Source: Methylovorus menthalis (GTDB taxonomy: Bacteria > Pseudomonadota > Gammaproteobacteria > Burkholderiales > Methylophilaceae). Taken from it: 64,000 nucleotides of DNA. Below the pieces are notes generated by a model that saw only the letters and a program-made list of their open reading frames with translations, had not been told where the DNA came from and searched no databases. The stretch is from positions 1,116,001 through 1,180,000 of the forward strand of contig NZ_JAJAQH010000006.1 of assembly GCF_020523625.1 (NCBI RefSeq), written 5' to 3'. The translations under genes were made by a program, and so were the position numbers. Below, one piece after another: positions 55,864 to 64,000 of the stretch (positions are counted from its first letter, which is position 1; the number at the start of each line of letters is the position of its first letter).

Positions 55864-56522
55864 CCATGGCCAAGACCTCGCTCGACTCTTCGGTAGCCCA
55901 TGCCCCCACCCTTACTGATTCAGGCTGGTCGCAAGGCCGCAAGATGCTGCTCTGGATGCTGGTATTTTTCACCCTGCCCCTGCTCGTGGTGGCCGCCATG
56001 TATGGGCTGGACTGGCATCCGAATGGTCGCAGCCATGGCACTCTGGTCTCGCCACTAAAACCGTTGCCGCCCCTCGCTGGCATAAAGGATATGCGCGAGG
56101 CTCCCGTGCCAGCCAATCTGTGGCGCGATAAATGGAGCATGGTCTACATTGCCGAACAATGCCGCGAAGCATGCGAAGAGCGCTTGCATCTGATGCGGCA
56201 AATTCATGTTTCCATGGATAAAAACATGGGCCGGGTGCAGCGCATCCTGATTTCCAGCGACGGCAATTTGCAGGCGATGCAGGAACGCTACCCCGACCTG
56301 ATCATTCTGCATGCGCCTTCCCGCGATATTCAGTCCTACGCGCAGCACTTTCAGGTGCCTGGAAGCCCATCGGCAGATCGAGCCGGGCTAACCAATGAGG
56401 CCAATACCATTTACCTGGTCGACCCGCTGGCGAACCTGATGATGTATTTCCCCTCCAGCCTGGCGCCACGGGATATTCGGGCTGATGTCGCCCGCCTGCT
56501 CAACTATGCCTGGGCGGGCTAA
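55860..56522 (+). CDS. Membrane-anchored Sco1-like thioredoxin-fold protein
   Basis: A 220-residue protein with one N-terminal helix (LLWMLVFFTLPLLVVAAMYG) and a thioredoxin-like periplasmic domain. It carries a CxxxC pair at Cys101 and Cys105 (EQCREACEERL), placed like the CPxxC copper site of Sco proteins, and the region IYLVDPLANLMMYFPSSLAP resembles the Sco end. The distal His ligand of canonical Sco is not obvious. It starts on the SURF1 stop (ATGA overlap) and precedes ctaA by 3 bases, so it is surely an oxidase assembly factor; copper or disulfide delivery is inference. Confidence 0.82.
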   Translation: MTMAKTSLDSSVAHAPTLTDSGWSQGRKMLLWMLVFFTLPLLVVAAMYGLDWHPNGRSHGTLVSPLKPLPPLAGIKDMREAPVPANLWRDKWSMVYIAEQCREACEERLHLMRQIHVSMDKNMGRVQRILISSDGNLQAMQERYPDLIILHAPSRDIQSYAQHFQVPGSPSADRAGLTNEANTIYLVDPLANLMMYFPSSLAPRDIRADVARLLNYAWAG

Positions 56523-56525
56523 GGC

Positions 56526-57530
56526 ATGGCTGCCGCGCTCTGGTTCAAACGCTTGATATTGCTGGCCCCACTGCTGGCGCTCACCGTGGTCGGTCTCGGC
56601 GCCTACGTTAGGCTGTCAGATGCCGGGCTTGGTTGCCCGGACTGGCCCGGCTGCTATGGGCAATTAAGCGTGCCGCAACACCCCGCCGATGTCGCTGCAG
56701 CCGCCAGCGCCTATCCAGACAAGCCGCTGGAGCAGCACAAAGCCTGGAAAGAAATGCTGCATCGCTACCTGGCAGGCACATTGGGGCTGGTGATATTGGG
56801 TCTCTGCATTCTGGGCTGGCGCGGTCGACGCTTTTTGCCCATCTCGCCCTGGCTCCCCACACTGACGACCGGACTGGTTGCGCTGCAAGCCATGCTGGGC
56901 ATGTGGACAGTCACCTTGTTGCTCAAGCCTGCGGTAGTCTCCGCCCATTTGCTCGGAGGCATGCTGACCTTGGCGCTATTGGTGTGGATGGCGCATCGGC
57001 ATTGGGGACATATCGCCAGCTCCCAGGTCACGGGCTCCTATCGCCTTTGGATCAGGGCGGCCCTGCTGGTCGCACTCGTGCAGATTGTCCTTGGCGGATG
57101 GACCAGCGCCAACTATGCCGCGCTGGCGTGTACGGATTTCCCCACATGCCAGGTCAGCTGGATACCGCCGCTCAACTATGCAGATGCCTACCATGTGCTG
57201 CGCGAGCTCGGCCAGGGGCCAGATGGACGCCCATTGTCCGCGGATGCGCTAATGACCATACAGTGGACGCACCGGCTGGGAGCCATTGGCACGCTGCTGG
57301 TCTGCGGCACGCTGGCGCTGAGCCTGATAAATAAAGGCACACTAACGAAAATCGCATTGATACTGCTGCTTTTGCTGGCCTGCCAGATCAGCCTGGGCAT
57401 TGCTAATGTGCTGCTGCGGCTGCCCTTGGTACTGGCGGTCGGCCATAACGTATTCGCAGCCTTGCTGCTCAGCACGCTGGTCGTGCTCAATTCCACCATC
57501 ACCCCACTTAAACAGCCTGAGGAGACATGA
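56526..57530 (+). CDS. ctaA: Heme A synthase CtaA (COX15)
   Basis: Heme A synthase (334 residues) oxidises the C8 methyl group of heme O. Eight helices in two related halves carry the four conserved histidines in HRYLAGTLGL, SAHLLGGMLTL, WTHRLGAIGTL and VGHNVFAALLL. The extracellular AGLGCPDWPGCYGQ Cys pair is also present. It follows the Sco-like gene by 3 bases and is followed by ctaB one base later. Confidence 0.96.
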   Translation: MAAALWFKRLILLAPLLALTVVGLGAYVRLSDAGLGCPDWPGCYGQLSVPQHPADVAAAASAYPDKPLEQHKAWKEMLHRYLAGTLGLVILGLCILGWRGRRFLPISPWLPTLTTGLVALQAMLGMWTVTLLLKPAVVSAHLLGGMLTLALLVWMAHRHWGHIASSQVTGSYRLWIRAALLVALVQIVLGGWTSANYAALACTDFPTCQVSWIPPLNYADAYHVLRELGQGPDGRPLSADALMTIQWTHRLGAIGTLLVCGTLALSLINKGTLTKIALILLLLLACQISLGIANVLLRLPLVLAVGHNVFAALLLSTLVVLNSTITPLKQPEET

Positions 57531-57531
57531 T

Positions 57532-58437
57532 ATGGCCCATGCTATTGCGTTGAATATCCAGGAAATCCGCGTCAGCCTGCGAAGTTTCTTCATGATGTGC
57601 AAGCCGCGGGTGAGTGCGCTGATTGTGTTCACCGCCATGATCGGCATGTTCATGGCAACGCCGCATTTGCCGCCGCTGGACTTGCTCATCGCCGCCACAC
57701 TGGGCATCGCCATGACATCGGGGGCGGCGGCGGCCTTCAACTGCATCATCGAGCAGAAGATAGATGCCCGCATGGCCCGTACCCGGCATCGACCATTGCC
57801 CACCGGGCAGGTCAGCACGCGGCAAACGCTGCTGCTCGCCACGCTGCTCGGACTTGCTGGGCTGGGCCTGCTCTACAGCATGGTCAACCCGCTGACCATG
57901 TGGCTGACCTTTGCCACATTGCTCGGTTACGCCGTGATTTATACCGTGTTTCTGAAGCCCGCCACGCCGCTCAACATCGTCATCGGCGGTGCATCTGGCG
58001 CCATGCCGCCCATTCTGGGCTGGGCCGCCATCAACAATGTCATTTCACCCGAAGCGCTGATCATGTTCCTCATCATCTTCGCCTGGACGCCACCCCACTT
58101 CTGGGCGCTGGCGCTATATCGCCGCGAGGAATACGCCAAGGTCGGAATTCCCATGCTGCCGGTGACGCATGGCGTGCAGTTCACCCTGCTGCACATCGTG
58201 CTCTACACCATCATCCTGGTCACTATCACCTTCATCCCCTATAGCATGGGCATGAGCCACCTGATCTACCTCATCTCTGCTCTGGTACTCAATCTGGTGT
58301 TCATGGTGTATGTGGTGGCGCTGTATGCGGATTACTCAGATGCACTTGCCAAGCGCACGTTCCGTTACTCAATTACGTATCTGACGTTGCTGTTTGCCGC
58401 GCTCATGCTCGACCATTACTGGGTGCTAGAATGGTAA
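57532..58437 (+). CDS. ctaB: Protoheme IX farnesyltransferase (heme O synthase)
   Basis: CtaB (301 residues), UbiA-family prenyltransferase that makes heme O from heme B and farnesyl diphosphate. The first Asp-rich motif region reads NCIIEQKIDARMARTRHRPL and the second loop has YRREEYAKVGIPMLPVTHG; about nine helices. The ATG at 57532 has GAGGAGA seven bases upstream, inside the end of ctaA. With ctaA it supplies heme A to the oxidase. Confidence 0.97.
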   Translation: MAHAIALNIQEIRVSLRSFFMMCKPRVSALIVFTAMIGMFMATPHLPPLDLLIAATLGIAMTSGAAAAFNCIIEQKIDARMARTRHRPLPTGQVSTRQTLLLATLLGLAGLGLLYSMVNPLTMWLTFATLLGYAVIYTVFLKPATPLNIVIGGASGAMPPILGWAAINNVISPEALIMFLIIFAWTPPHFWALALYRREEYAKVGIPMLPVTHGVQFTLLHIVLYTIILVTITFIPYSMGMSHLIYLISALVLNLVFMVYVVALYADYSDALAKRTFRYSITYLTLLFAALMLDHYWVLEW

Positions 58438-58462
58438 ATTACCTGTTTTGAGGAAGTCGCCA

Positions 58463-59041
58463 ATGCTGGTCAGAGTCTTGATGCTGTGCCTGATGCTGGC
58501 ATGCCTGAGTGCATGCAAACCGCAGCCAAAAGAAGCCTTTGAGGCGACGGATATCACGGGTGCCGACTTTGCATCCGGCCTCAGTTTGACTGACCACCAC
58601 GGCAAACCGACCAGCCTCAAGGACTTCAAAGGCAAAATCGTTGTGCTGTTTTTTGGGTATACCCACTGCCCGGATGTGTGCCCCACCACCATGTCGGATC
58701 TGGCGCAGGCCATGAAACAGCTGGGCAAAGATGCAGACGATGTGCAAGTGCTGTTTGTGACGCTGGACCCGGCACGCGACACCCCGGATGTACTGGCCAA
58801 ATATGTGCCGTATTTTGACCCGCGCTTTTTAGGGCTGTATGGGACTGAAGCCGAGACTGCCGAGACCGCCCACAACTTCAAGATCAGCGCCAGCAAGCAG
58901 CCGCCGGATGCCCGCGGCAACTACAGCATAGACCATAGCGCTGGCACCTATGTGTATGACAAACAAGGAAAGATAAGACTGTACTTCAACTACGGCGCAT
59001 CGCCAGCCACAATGGCGCACGATCTCCGCCTCTTGATGTAA
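58463..59041 (+). CDS. SCO1/SenC family copper chaperone lipoprotein
   Basis: A 192-residue Sco protein delivering copper to CuA of subunit II. A lipoprotein signal (VLMLCLMLACLSAC) ends at Cys18. The Sco core has CPDVC with Cys69 and Cys73 and His158 (SIDHSAG), the three copper ligands. The ATG at 58463 has GAGGA upstream; a TTG 15 bases earlier is a weaker choice. It closes the oxidase operon. Confidence 0.95.
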   Translation: MLVRVLMLCLMLACLSACKPQPKEAFEATDITGADFASGLSLTDHHGKPTSLKDFKGKIVVLFFGYTHCPDVCPTTMSDLAQAMKQLGKDADDVQVLFVTLDPARDTPDVLAKYVPYFDPRFLGLYGTEAETAETAHNFKISASKQPPDARGNYSIDHSAGTYVYDKQGKIRLYFNYGASPATMAHDLRLLM

Positions 59042-59081
59042 ACCCGCTGGCTTCGAAAAGGGCTGCTTCAAGCCCGGCTGA

Positions 59082-59498
59082 TCAAGGCCGCACCATGCGC
59101 CTCACCTGACACGTCAGCGTGCCCACCTTGTAACCAGCAGACTGCGGCGCCACCGGTAAAAACGCATCCTCACCCTTGCCCTTGTTCAATAGCTCGCCCT
59201 TGGCACCGTAATACATGAACTCGCGCAAGCGGAAGGCATGTTTTACACAATCAAACTCAAACCGCGCCCGCTTTTCCACGTACTTGGTACCCGCCGCAGC
59301 ACCCGGCAGCTGTAGCGCAGGCTTGTACAGTGTCTTGGTCCATATCGACGAATACACATCGTCATCGGCATACGAATCCGTATCCACCCACAGCTCACTC
59401 GCCCCCGTCTTGGCGATGGACTCCCAATCAGCCGCATGTGCCATGCCCGTAAACATTGTCAGTATTACAACAAGCAGCTTCCAATTATCTTTATTCAT
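59082..59498 (-). CDS. Secreted protein with surface-adhesin E-like domain
   Basis: A 138-residue exported protein. Signal peptide MNKDNWKLLVVILTMFTGMA ends near AHA-ADW, then the short beta-rich domain (DWESIAKTGASELWVDTDSY, VEKRARFEFDCVKHAFRLR) of the type found in the adhesin E family. Two cysteines (Cys in EFDCVKH and in LTCQV) can form a disulfide. Its role is not known. It is transcribed leftward, convergent with the oxidase operon. Confidence 0.75.
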   Translation of the reverse strand: MNKDNWKLLVVILTMFTGMAHAADWESIAKTGASELWVDTDSYADDDVYSSIWTKTLYKPALQLPGAAAGTKYVEKRARFEFDCVKHAFRLREFMYYGAKGELLNKGKGEDAFLPVAPQSAGYKVGTLTCQVRRMVRP

Positions 59499-59684
59499 AT
59501 CACTATTTCATCCAACTTTTTTCTAGTCTACAGGCCTCAAAACCACGATTTATCTCTCTTAAAAACGTGCAATCCCATGATAGTCCATTGTGAGCCTCAA
59601 ACCCTGAGGCCTGCACCTTAGGGAGATATCAGCCATATTAAGTTAAAGCTACATTAGAAAGGAAACCCTCACGATGAAAAACAT

Positions 59685-61556
59685 ATGACATTCTGCGGAC
59701 ACTTAAAAAAACACCCTCTTTTTTTATTACTGATCGGGATCAGACTTGCCAGCTTTCCCTCAAGCTGCAGTGCCGATATCGATATAAGCGACCTCATTAA
59801 TTCAAAGCTTCCTTCATCGGTTTCTGGCAACGGCGATGTTTTAACCGGTACTGATACTGCCGGGACGGCCAAAGCGTTCATCAGGAGCTCGTCTGGTGGC
59901 ATCACCTACCTTGGCAGTCTTGTCAGCGGTGGAAGTTCGTTCGCTAATGGAATATCTCGCGATGGCAGTATCGTGGTAGGTGGAGCTACTGATGCATCAG
60001 GCGGACAGCAGGCTTTTCGCTGGTCATCATCCACCGGAATGGTAGGGTTAGCATTCTTGAATGCAGGAGATCAGGCCGCCGCCAACGCCATATCCGCCGA
60101 TGGCAGCCGGATTGTGGGTTGGAATTACAACAATCAAACGGGGTATATCACCGCTGTTTTTTGGTCAGGCACCAATACCATCACCGACCTCGGTCGTTTA
60201 AATAATGGCAGTTACTCTGCTGCCAATGGCGTATCGGCAGATGGTAGCGTAATTGTAGGCAGGGCCTTTGATGGGAATGCCATGGATGTAAGCCGGGCAT
60301 TTCGCTGGACCCAATCCACCGGCATGGTCAGCTTGGGACTGCTGTCAGGCGATGACATCTCGATGTCCACCGGCATTTCTGGCGATGGCAACGTAGTCGT
60401 TGGCGATAGCATCAATAGCAATACAAATGCTTCAAGAGGATTTCGCTGGACGAGCGCCGTTGGCATGCAAACCATCGAGCAGTGGCTCATCGACAAGGGT
60501 AGCAATGTCAATCTTGGCGGCATATCCGTCGCCTCCACCACCGCCACAAATGAAGATGGTACCGTCGTAGTGGGCAAGCTTAGTAACGGCGATGGCTATA
60601 TTGCCCGTGCCACGGATGGGATCATCGACACAACGGATTATTCAAAAACGATAGGCGATACCGCCATATTGCTGCCCACGCTGGCGAACTATCAGTCAGA
60701 CCTCGTCATGCACGGCGCACATGGTAGCCCGATTCAGAACCTGCTAAACAAGGACGCCCAAAGCTTTGGCATTGCTGGCGATATTGGACGGCAAGATCAT
60801 AAAGAAGCAGACGGCAATATGGGGGTGGGTGAAGCAAGCTATGCAAGGGGGCTGACGAATAACGCGACGTTCAAAATAGCCCTGGGTACTACCTACACTG
60901 CCAACAATACGGCATGGGATGGCAAAACTTCGTTGCGGGGTATCTATGTGATTCCGGAATTAACCTTCAGGTTGCCTAACTCCCCCCTCTACTCCACCTT
61001 AAGTGCTTATTACAACGAAGGAAATGCGGATATACGCCGCAACTACCTCAATGGTGGACAAGTAGCTTCTTCAGCTGGCTCGTCCGATGTCAGGCAGGCG
61101 GCACTTCGCCTGCGCCTCGACTGGCAAAATGCATTTATCCTCCAAAACACATCCTTCACACCCTATACCAGCCTGACCTACTCGCGTAGCGATATGGAAG
61201 GCTACACAGAACATGGAGGTGGATTTCCCATCCGCTGGGATAAACGCAAAGACGACTCAACGCAACTGCGCCTGGGATTGGATGCTACACATCGAATGAA
61301 TGATCGCTTTACCCTGCTTGCGCGTATCGAAGCTGTGCATCGTATGGAGACTGAGGGCTCCACAGCCTCGGGCCAGATCATTGGGTTACAAAGTTTCGAG
61401 TTACCCGGCATTGCCTATCAGCAAAACTGGTTGCGAGCCTACGTAGGCGCCGAAGGGGCAGCCGGTCCAGGGCGTGCTTCCATTACATTAAATGGAAGCA
61501 CTGAAGGTAGCACCCCTAATGCATGGCTGTATGGTAGCTATCGTTGGATTTTCTAA
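59685..61556 (+). CDS. HAF-repeat autotransporter
   Basis: A 623-residue type V secretion protein. After a signal peptide (LKKHPLFLLLIGIRLASFPS) comes a passenger of HAF repeats (FRWSSSTGMVGLAFLNAG, ANGVSADGSVIVGRAF, FRWTQSTGMVSLGLLSG and similar), and the C-terminal part (about 360-623) is an autotransporter beta-barrel ending WLYGSYRWIF with terminal Phe. The passenger is probably surface-exposed; function unknown. A second ATG (59674) 11 bases upstream, better spaced from the GAAAGGA site, opens only a four-codon frame (MKNI) whose stop overlaps this start. Confidence 0.85.
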   Translation: MTFCGHLKKHPLFLLLIGIRLASFPSSCSADIDISDLINSKLPSSVSGNGDVLTGTDTAGTAKAFIRSSSGGITYLGSLVSGGSSFANGISRDGSIVVGGATDASGGQQAFRWSSSTGMVGLAFLNAGDQAAANAISADGSRIVGWNYNNQTGYITAVFWSGTNTITDLGRLNNGSYSAANGVSADGSVIVGRAFDGNAMDVSRAFRWTQSTGMVSLGLLSGDDISMSTGISGDGNVVVGDSINSNTNASRGFRWTSAVGMQTIEQWLIDKGSNVNLGGISVASTTATNEDGTVVVGKLSNGDGYIARATDGIIDTTDYSKTIGDTAILLPTLANYQSDLVMHGAHGSPIQNLLNKDAQSFGIAGDIGRQDHKEADGNMGVGEASYARGLTNNATFKIALGTTYTANNTAWDGKTSLRGIYVIPELTFRLPNSPLYSTLSAYYNEGNADIRRNYLNGGQVASSAGSSDVRQAALRLRLDWQNAFILQNTSFTPYTSLTYSRSDMEGYTEHGGGFPIRWDKRKDDSTQLRLGLDATHRMNDRFTLLARIEAVHRMETEGSTASGQIIGLQSFELPGIAYQQNWLRAYVGAEGAAGPGRASITLNGSTEGSTPNAWLYGSYRWIF

Positions 61557-61610
61557 GACATTCATAACATGCAGATGGCGCACTCCATGCGTCATCCGCA
61601 GATATATCAA

Positions 61611-61643
61611 AAGCATAATCGCCCAATAGGCGCTTATGCTTTT
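61611..61643 (+). terminator. Terminator after the autotransporter
   Basis: A 13-bp stem with one mismatch (AAGCATAATCGCC at 61611-61623 with 61629-61641), a 5-base loop and a T-run. It lies 55 bases after the stop. The remaining gap to 61865 shows no further gene or site I can name. Confidence 0.85.
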
Positions 61644-61865
61644 TTCACTTTAATCGCCACTTCTTCCAGCTTATTCCTCCTGCTCATGCTGAATAACCGC
61701 CGTAAGGCTCAAGTAAGCATACCGCATCAAACTAGCTTCCATAGCAAAGCCTGATCGCCATTTAATACGCAAAAAAGCGCATTCAAATCAGCAGGCTGGC
61801 GATGGTTCTGCAGATATGCAAGTGCATGGCCTTCGCATAACGAATATCAAACGGACGCCTGAATA

Positions 61866-62543
61866 ATGCTGTTTATTGTTGATTTTGACGGCACGATCTC
61901 GAAGAAGGACACGATCGATGCCTTGCTGGAAAAATTCGCCCCAGCCAGCTGGGAGGAGATCGAGCAATCCTGGTTACGCGGCGAAATAGATGCCGTGGAG
62001 TGCATGTCACGGCAGATCGCCATGGTGCGCGGTGACCGCGATGCGCTGGATGCTTTTTTCAGGCAGATCGAGCTGGACCAGGGCTTTGTGCCTTTTTATG
62101 AATATGCCTCGCGCTTTGGCGAGGTCATTGTCGCCAGTGATGGTATCGATCATGCCATCCACATGGCGTTCCGCCAGTCGGCGTTTCCTGCGGTGCAGGT
62201 ATTTTCCAATCATCTCGAGTTTGTGCCCAACGGCATCGCCATCCGCTTTCCTAATCGTCGGGCTGATTGCCAGGGCGGCAACGGCAATTGCAAATGTGCC
62301 ATTGCCCGTGAGCAGTCCGCCATCTCGGGCGGCCCGGTGATCCTGATCGGCGATGGCAAATCGGATGCCTGCATTGCGCGGCAAGCCGATGTGGTTTTCG
62401 CCAAGGGCAAGCTGATTGATTACTGTCAGCAGCAGGATATCCCCTATCACCCTTTCTCCACTTTCAAGGACGTTCTGGAGGCCCTTCGTACCTGGCCGCT
62501 GGAGCACAACGCATTCCCAACCGCCATTCACGTTAAAGGATAA
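61866..62543 (+). CDS. MtnX-like HAD-IB phosphatase
   Basis: A 225-residue HAD phosphatase. Motif I is VDFDGTI with nucleophile Asp6 and acid/base Asp8; motif II is VIVASDG (Ser), the Lys motif lies around CKCAIARE, and motif III is LIGDGKSDACIA. The small Cys cluster CQGGNGNCKC matches the MtnX-like subset. MtnX acts in methionine salvage, but close relatives dephosphorylate other small molecules, so the substrate is open. It is followed by a class III aminotransferase 11 bases on, a likely operon. Confidence 0.85.
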   Translation: MLFIVDFDGTISKKDTIDALLEKFAPASWEEIEQSWLRGEIDAVECMSRQIAMVRGDRDALDAFFRQIELDQGFVPFYEYASRFGEVIVASDGIDHAIHMAFRQSAFPAVQVFSNHLEFVPNGIAIRFPNRRADCQGGNGNCKCAIAREQSAISGGPVILIGDGKSDACIARQADVVFAKGKLIDYCQQQDIPYHPFSTFKDVLEALRTWPLEHNAFPTAIHVKG

Positions 62544-62554
62544 ATACGGCAATC

Positions 62555-63928
62555 ATGGAAACCAAGATCATCGAAATCCTGGATAAAAACAGCAAATACT
62601 GCTCGCACGGCGACACGGTCAACTATGCCGATCCGCCTAAAGTCTTCGAGGGCTGTGACGGCAGCTTTTTGTTTGATGAGCGGGGCACGCCCTATCTCGA
62701 TTGGCAGATGTGGTACTCCGCCGTCAACTTTGGCTACAAGAACAAACGCATTGCCGACACCCTGAAAAAGCAGATTGATACGCTGCCTCAACTCGCCAGC
62801 CAGTATCTGCACCGCGAGAAAGTCGAGCTTGCCGAAATCGTATGCAAATACATGGAAGACAAATACGGCGTTAAAGGCCGGGTGCATTTCAATGTGGGTG
62901 GTGCGCAGGCGATTGAAGATTCGCTCAAGGTTGTGCGCAACCATACTGGCAAAACCCACCAGTTTGCTTTCATGGGCGGCTATCACGGCCGCACCCTGGG
63001 CGCCTCGGCCATTACCTCCAGCTATCGCTATCGCCGCCGCTTTGGCAACTTTGCCGACCGCGCGCACTTCGTGCCCTACCCTTACTGCTTCCGCTGCCCG
63101 TATGACCTGAAAGTGGAAAGCTGCGACACCTATTGCCACAAGGAATTTGAAAAACTGTTTGATACCGAATACCAGTCGGTGTGGGATGAAAAAGCCCAGC
63201 AGTGCGAATTCGGCGCCTTTTACATCGAGCCCATGCAAGGTACTGGCGGTTATATCATCCCGCCTGAGGGCTACATGAAAAAGCTGCAGGAATCGCTGAA
63301 GAAACGCAATGTGCTGCTGGTGGCGGATGAAATTCAGATGGGCGTCTATCGCACCGGCAAACTGTGGTCGTGGGAAAACTTCGACATCGTTCCCGACATC
63401 TTTGTATTCGGCAAAGCCATTACCAATGGCCTGAATCCACTCTCCGGCATCTGGGCACGTGAGGAATTGATCTCCCCCGAGAAATTCCCGCCTGGCTCCA
63501 CCCACTCCACGTTTGCTTCCAACCCGCTCGGCACCTCGGTGGCGCTGGAAGTATTGAAGATGACGCAGGAGGCTGACTTTGAGCCGCATGTACGGCAACG
63601 CGGCGCGTATTTCCTCAAGCGCCTGCATGAGCTCAAGGCGCGCTGGAAAGTGGTGGGCGATGTCAGCGGCATGGGCCTGGCGCTGCGTATCGAGCTGTGT
63701 GAGAAAGATGGCTTTACCGCCAGTCGCGCCCTTGCCGACCGCATGTTCAACGAAGGCCTGAAGGGCGATCTGATGGTAGAGGGCAAGCGCTATGGCTTGG
63801 TGCTGGATATTGGCGGCTACGAGAAAAACGTCATTACCCTGGCGCCATCTCTCCTGATTACCGAGGAAGAAATCGACCTCGGCATTCAGCTGTTCGAGCA
63901 GTTGCTGCATCGTTGCGGAGCCGAATAA
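62555..63928 (+). CDS. Class III aminotransferase
   Basis: A 457-residue PLP-dependent aminotransferase of class III. The PLP lysine is Lys287 (FVFGKAITNGLNPL), preceded by LLVADEIQMGVYRTG with the conserved Asp. A patterned cluster of cysteines, C178-X2-C181-X8-C190-X3-C194 (PYCFRCPY, then SCDTYC), is present and recalls a metal-site insert of some archaeal and bacterial relatives. The substrate could be a diamine, ornithine, an omega-amino acid or an amino sugar; none can be chosen. It follows the HAD phosphatase, which may work in the same pathway. Confidence 0.88.
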   Translation: METKIIEILDKNSKYCSHGDTVNYADPPKVFEGCDGSFLFDERGTPYLDWQMWYSAVNFGYKNKRIADTLKKQIDTLPQLASQYLHREKVELAEIVCKYMEDKYGVKGRVHFNVGGAQAIEDSLKVVRNHTGKTHQFAFMGGYHGRTLGASAITSSYRYRRRFGNFADRAHFVPYPYCFRCPYDLKVESCDTYCHKEFEKLFDTEYQSVWDEKAQQCEFGAFYIEPMQGTGGYIIPPEGYMKKLQESLKKRNVLLVADEIQMGVYRTGKLWSWENFDIVPDIFVFGKAITNGLNPLSGIWAREELISPEKFPPGSTHSTFASNPLGTSVALEVLKMTQEADFEPHVRQRGAYFLKRLHELKARWKVVGDVSGMGLALRIELCEKDGFTASRALADRMFNEGLKGDLMVEGKRYGLVLDIGGYEKNVITLAPSLLITEEEIDLGIQLFEQLLHRCGAE

Positions 63929-64000
63929 GTGCAGCGCGGCCGCCACATGCATTGCGCCATGCCAACCACCGCCAGCACCTTCGCCGGAGTCAATGCAGCA
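63929..64000 (+). CDS. 5' end of a further gene, cut by the window edge
   Basis: An open frame starts at a GTG directly after the aminotransferase stop and runs to the last base of the window (24 codons, with in-frame ATGs at 63947 and 63959). Too little is present to identify it. If real, it is a third gene in the phosphatase-aminotransferase operon. Confidence 0.3.
   Translation, partial: MQRGRHMHCAMPTTASTFAGVNAA

Noticed and set aside
61569-61754. A 61-codon frame after the autotransporter with a hydrophobic segment.
   Set aside because: It reads straight through the terminator hairpin at 61611-61643 and has no ribosome-binding site.
62528-63952. A 474-codon frame on the minus strand opposite the aminotransferase.
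   Set aside because: It mirrors a gene with an intact PLP site; its composition and lack of any known motif mark it as a shadow frame.

Overview
The window is a stretch of ordinary bacterial chromosome. It is densely packed and moderately GC-rich, and I see no rRNA, tRNA, CRISPR array, insertion sequence or integrase. The gene content points to a betaproteobacterium, and I would guess the Methylophilaceae (Methylobacillus/Methylovorus-like). Supporting signs are EarP beside an EF-P with arginine at position 32, the proteobacterial AddB-like nuclease paired with an AddA-like helicase, YhdP-nitrilase-TldD order, a caa3-type oxidase operon with SURF1, CtaA, CtaB and Sco genes, and a PEP-CTERM protein. 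No methylotrophy gene lies in the window, so the family assignment is inference.

Layout. 1-3.5 kb: an exported-looking EF-hand protein, then a leftward pair (hypothetical protein and the ABC-F ATPase YheS). 3.7-10.6 kb: rightward yhdP, a nitrilase-family amidase, tldD and a small DUF2934 protein. 10.9-14.3 kb: mfd, ending in a long palindromic terminator facing a leftward PEP-CTERM surface protein. 15.5-22.3 kb: a DedA membrane protein and the leftward addB-addA recombination/repair pair. 22.4-24.7 kb: greB, earP and efp, which work together on transcript cleavage and on rhamnosylated EF-P for polyproline translation. 24.7-26.9 kb: a leftward pair, a radical SAM protein and its partner, of the family predicted to modify or repair DNA. 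27.1-31.2 kb: the least ordinary part, a large soluble protein with two tandem Cache-like modules and a CheW domain, followed 72 bases later by a lone contractile-tail sheath gene. 31.2-32.5 kb: smpB facing away from ratA and rnfH. 33.3-36.5 kb: guaB and guaA for GMP synthesis.

36.7-40.9 kb: an iron-uptake regulatory set (ECF sigma factor, FecR anti-sigma, TonB receptor with STN domain) behind a promoter overlapped by a Fur-box-like sequence. 41.1-44.0 kb: an odd Gre-family protein lacking the catalytic tip, a nitroreductase and the ABC-F ATPase YbiT. 44.1-48.8 kb: a tripartite export system (TolC-like, MacA-like, and MacB split into ATPase and permease genes). 49.1-59.0 kb: Yip1 and DUF2244 membrane proteins, then the cytochrome oxidase cluster coxB-coxA-small protein-ctaG-coxC-(DUF2909, opposite strand)-SURF1-Sco-like-ctaA-ctaB-sco, which encodes the oxidase, its copper loading and its heme A supply. 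59.1-61.6 kb: a leftward small secreted protein and a HAF-repeat autotransporter. 61.9-64 kb: a HAD phosphatase, a class III aminotransferase and the first codons of a further gene cut by the window edge.

The best candidates for something undescribed are the soluble Cache-Cache-CheW protein with its neighbouring solitary sheath gene, and the tip-less Gre paralogue. Both are read directly from the sequence, but any function is inference.
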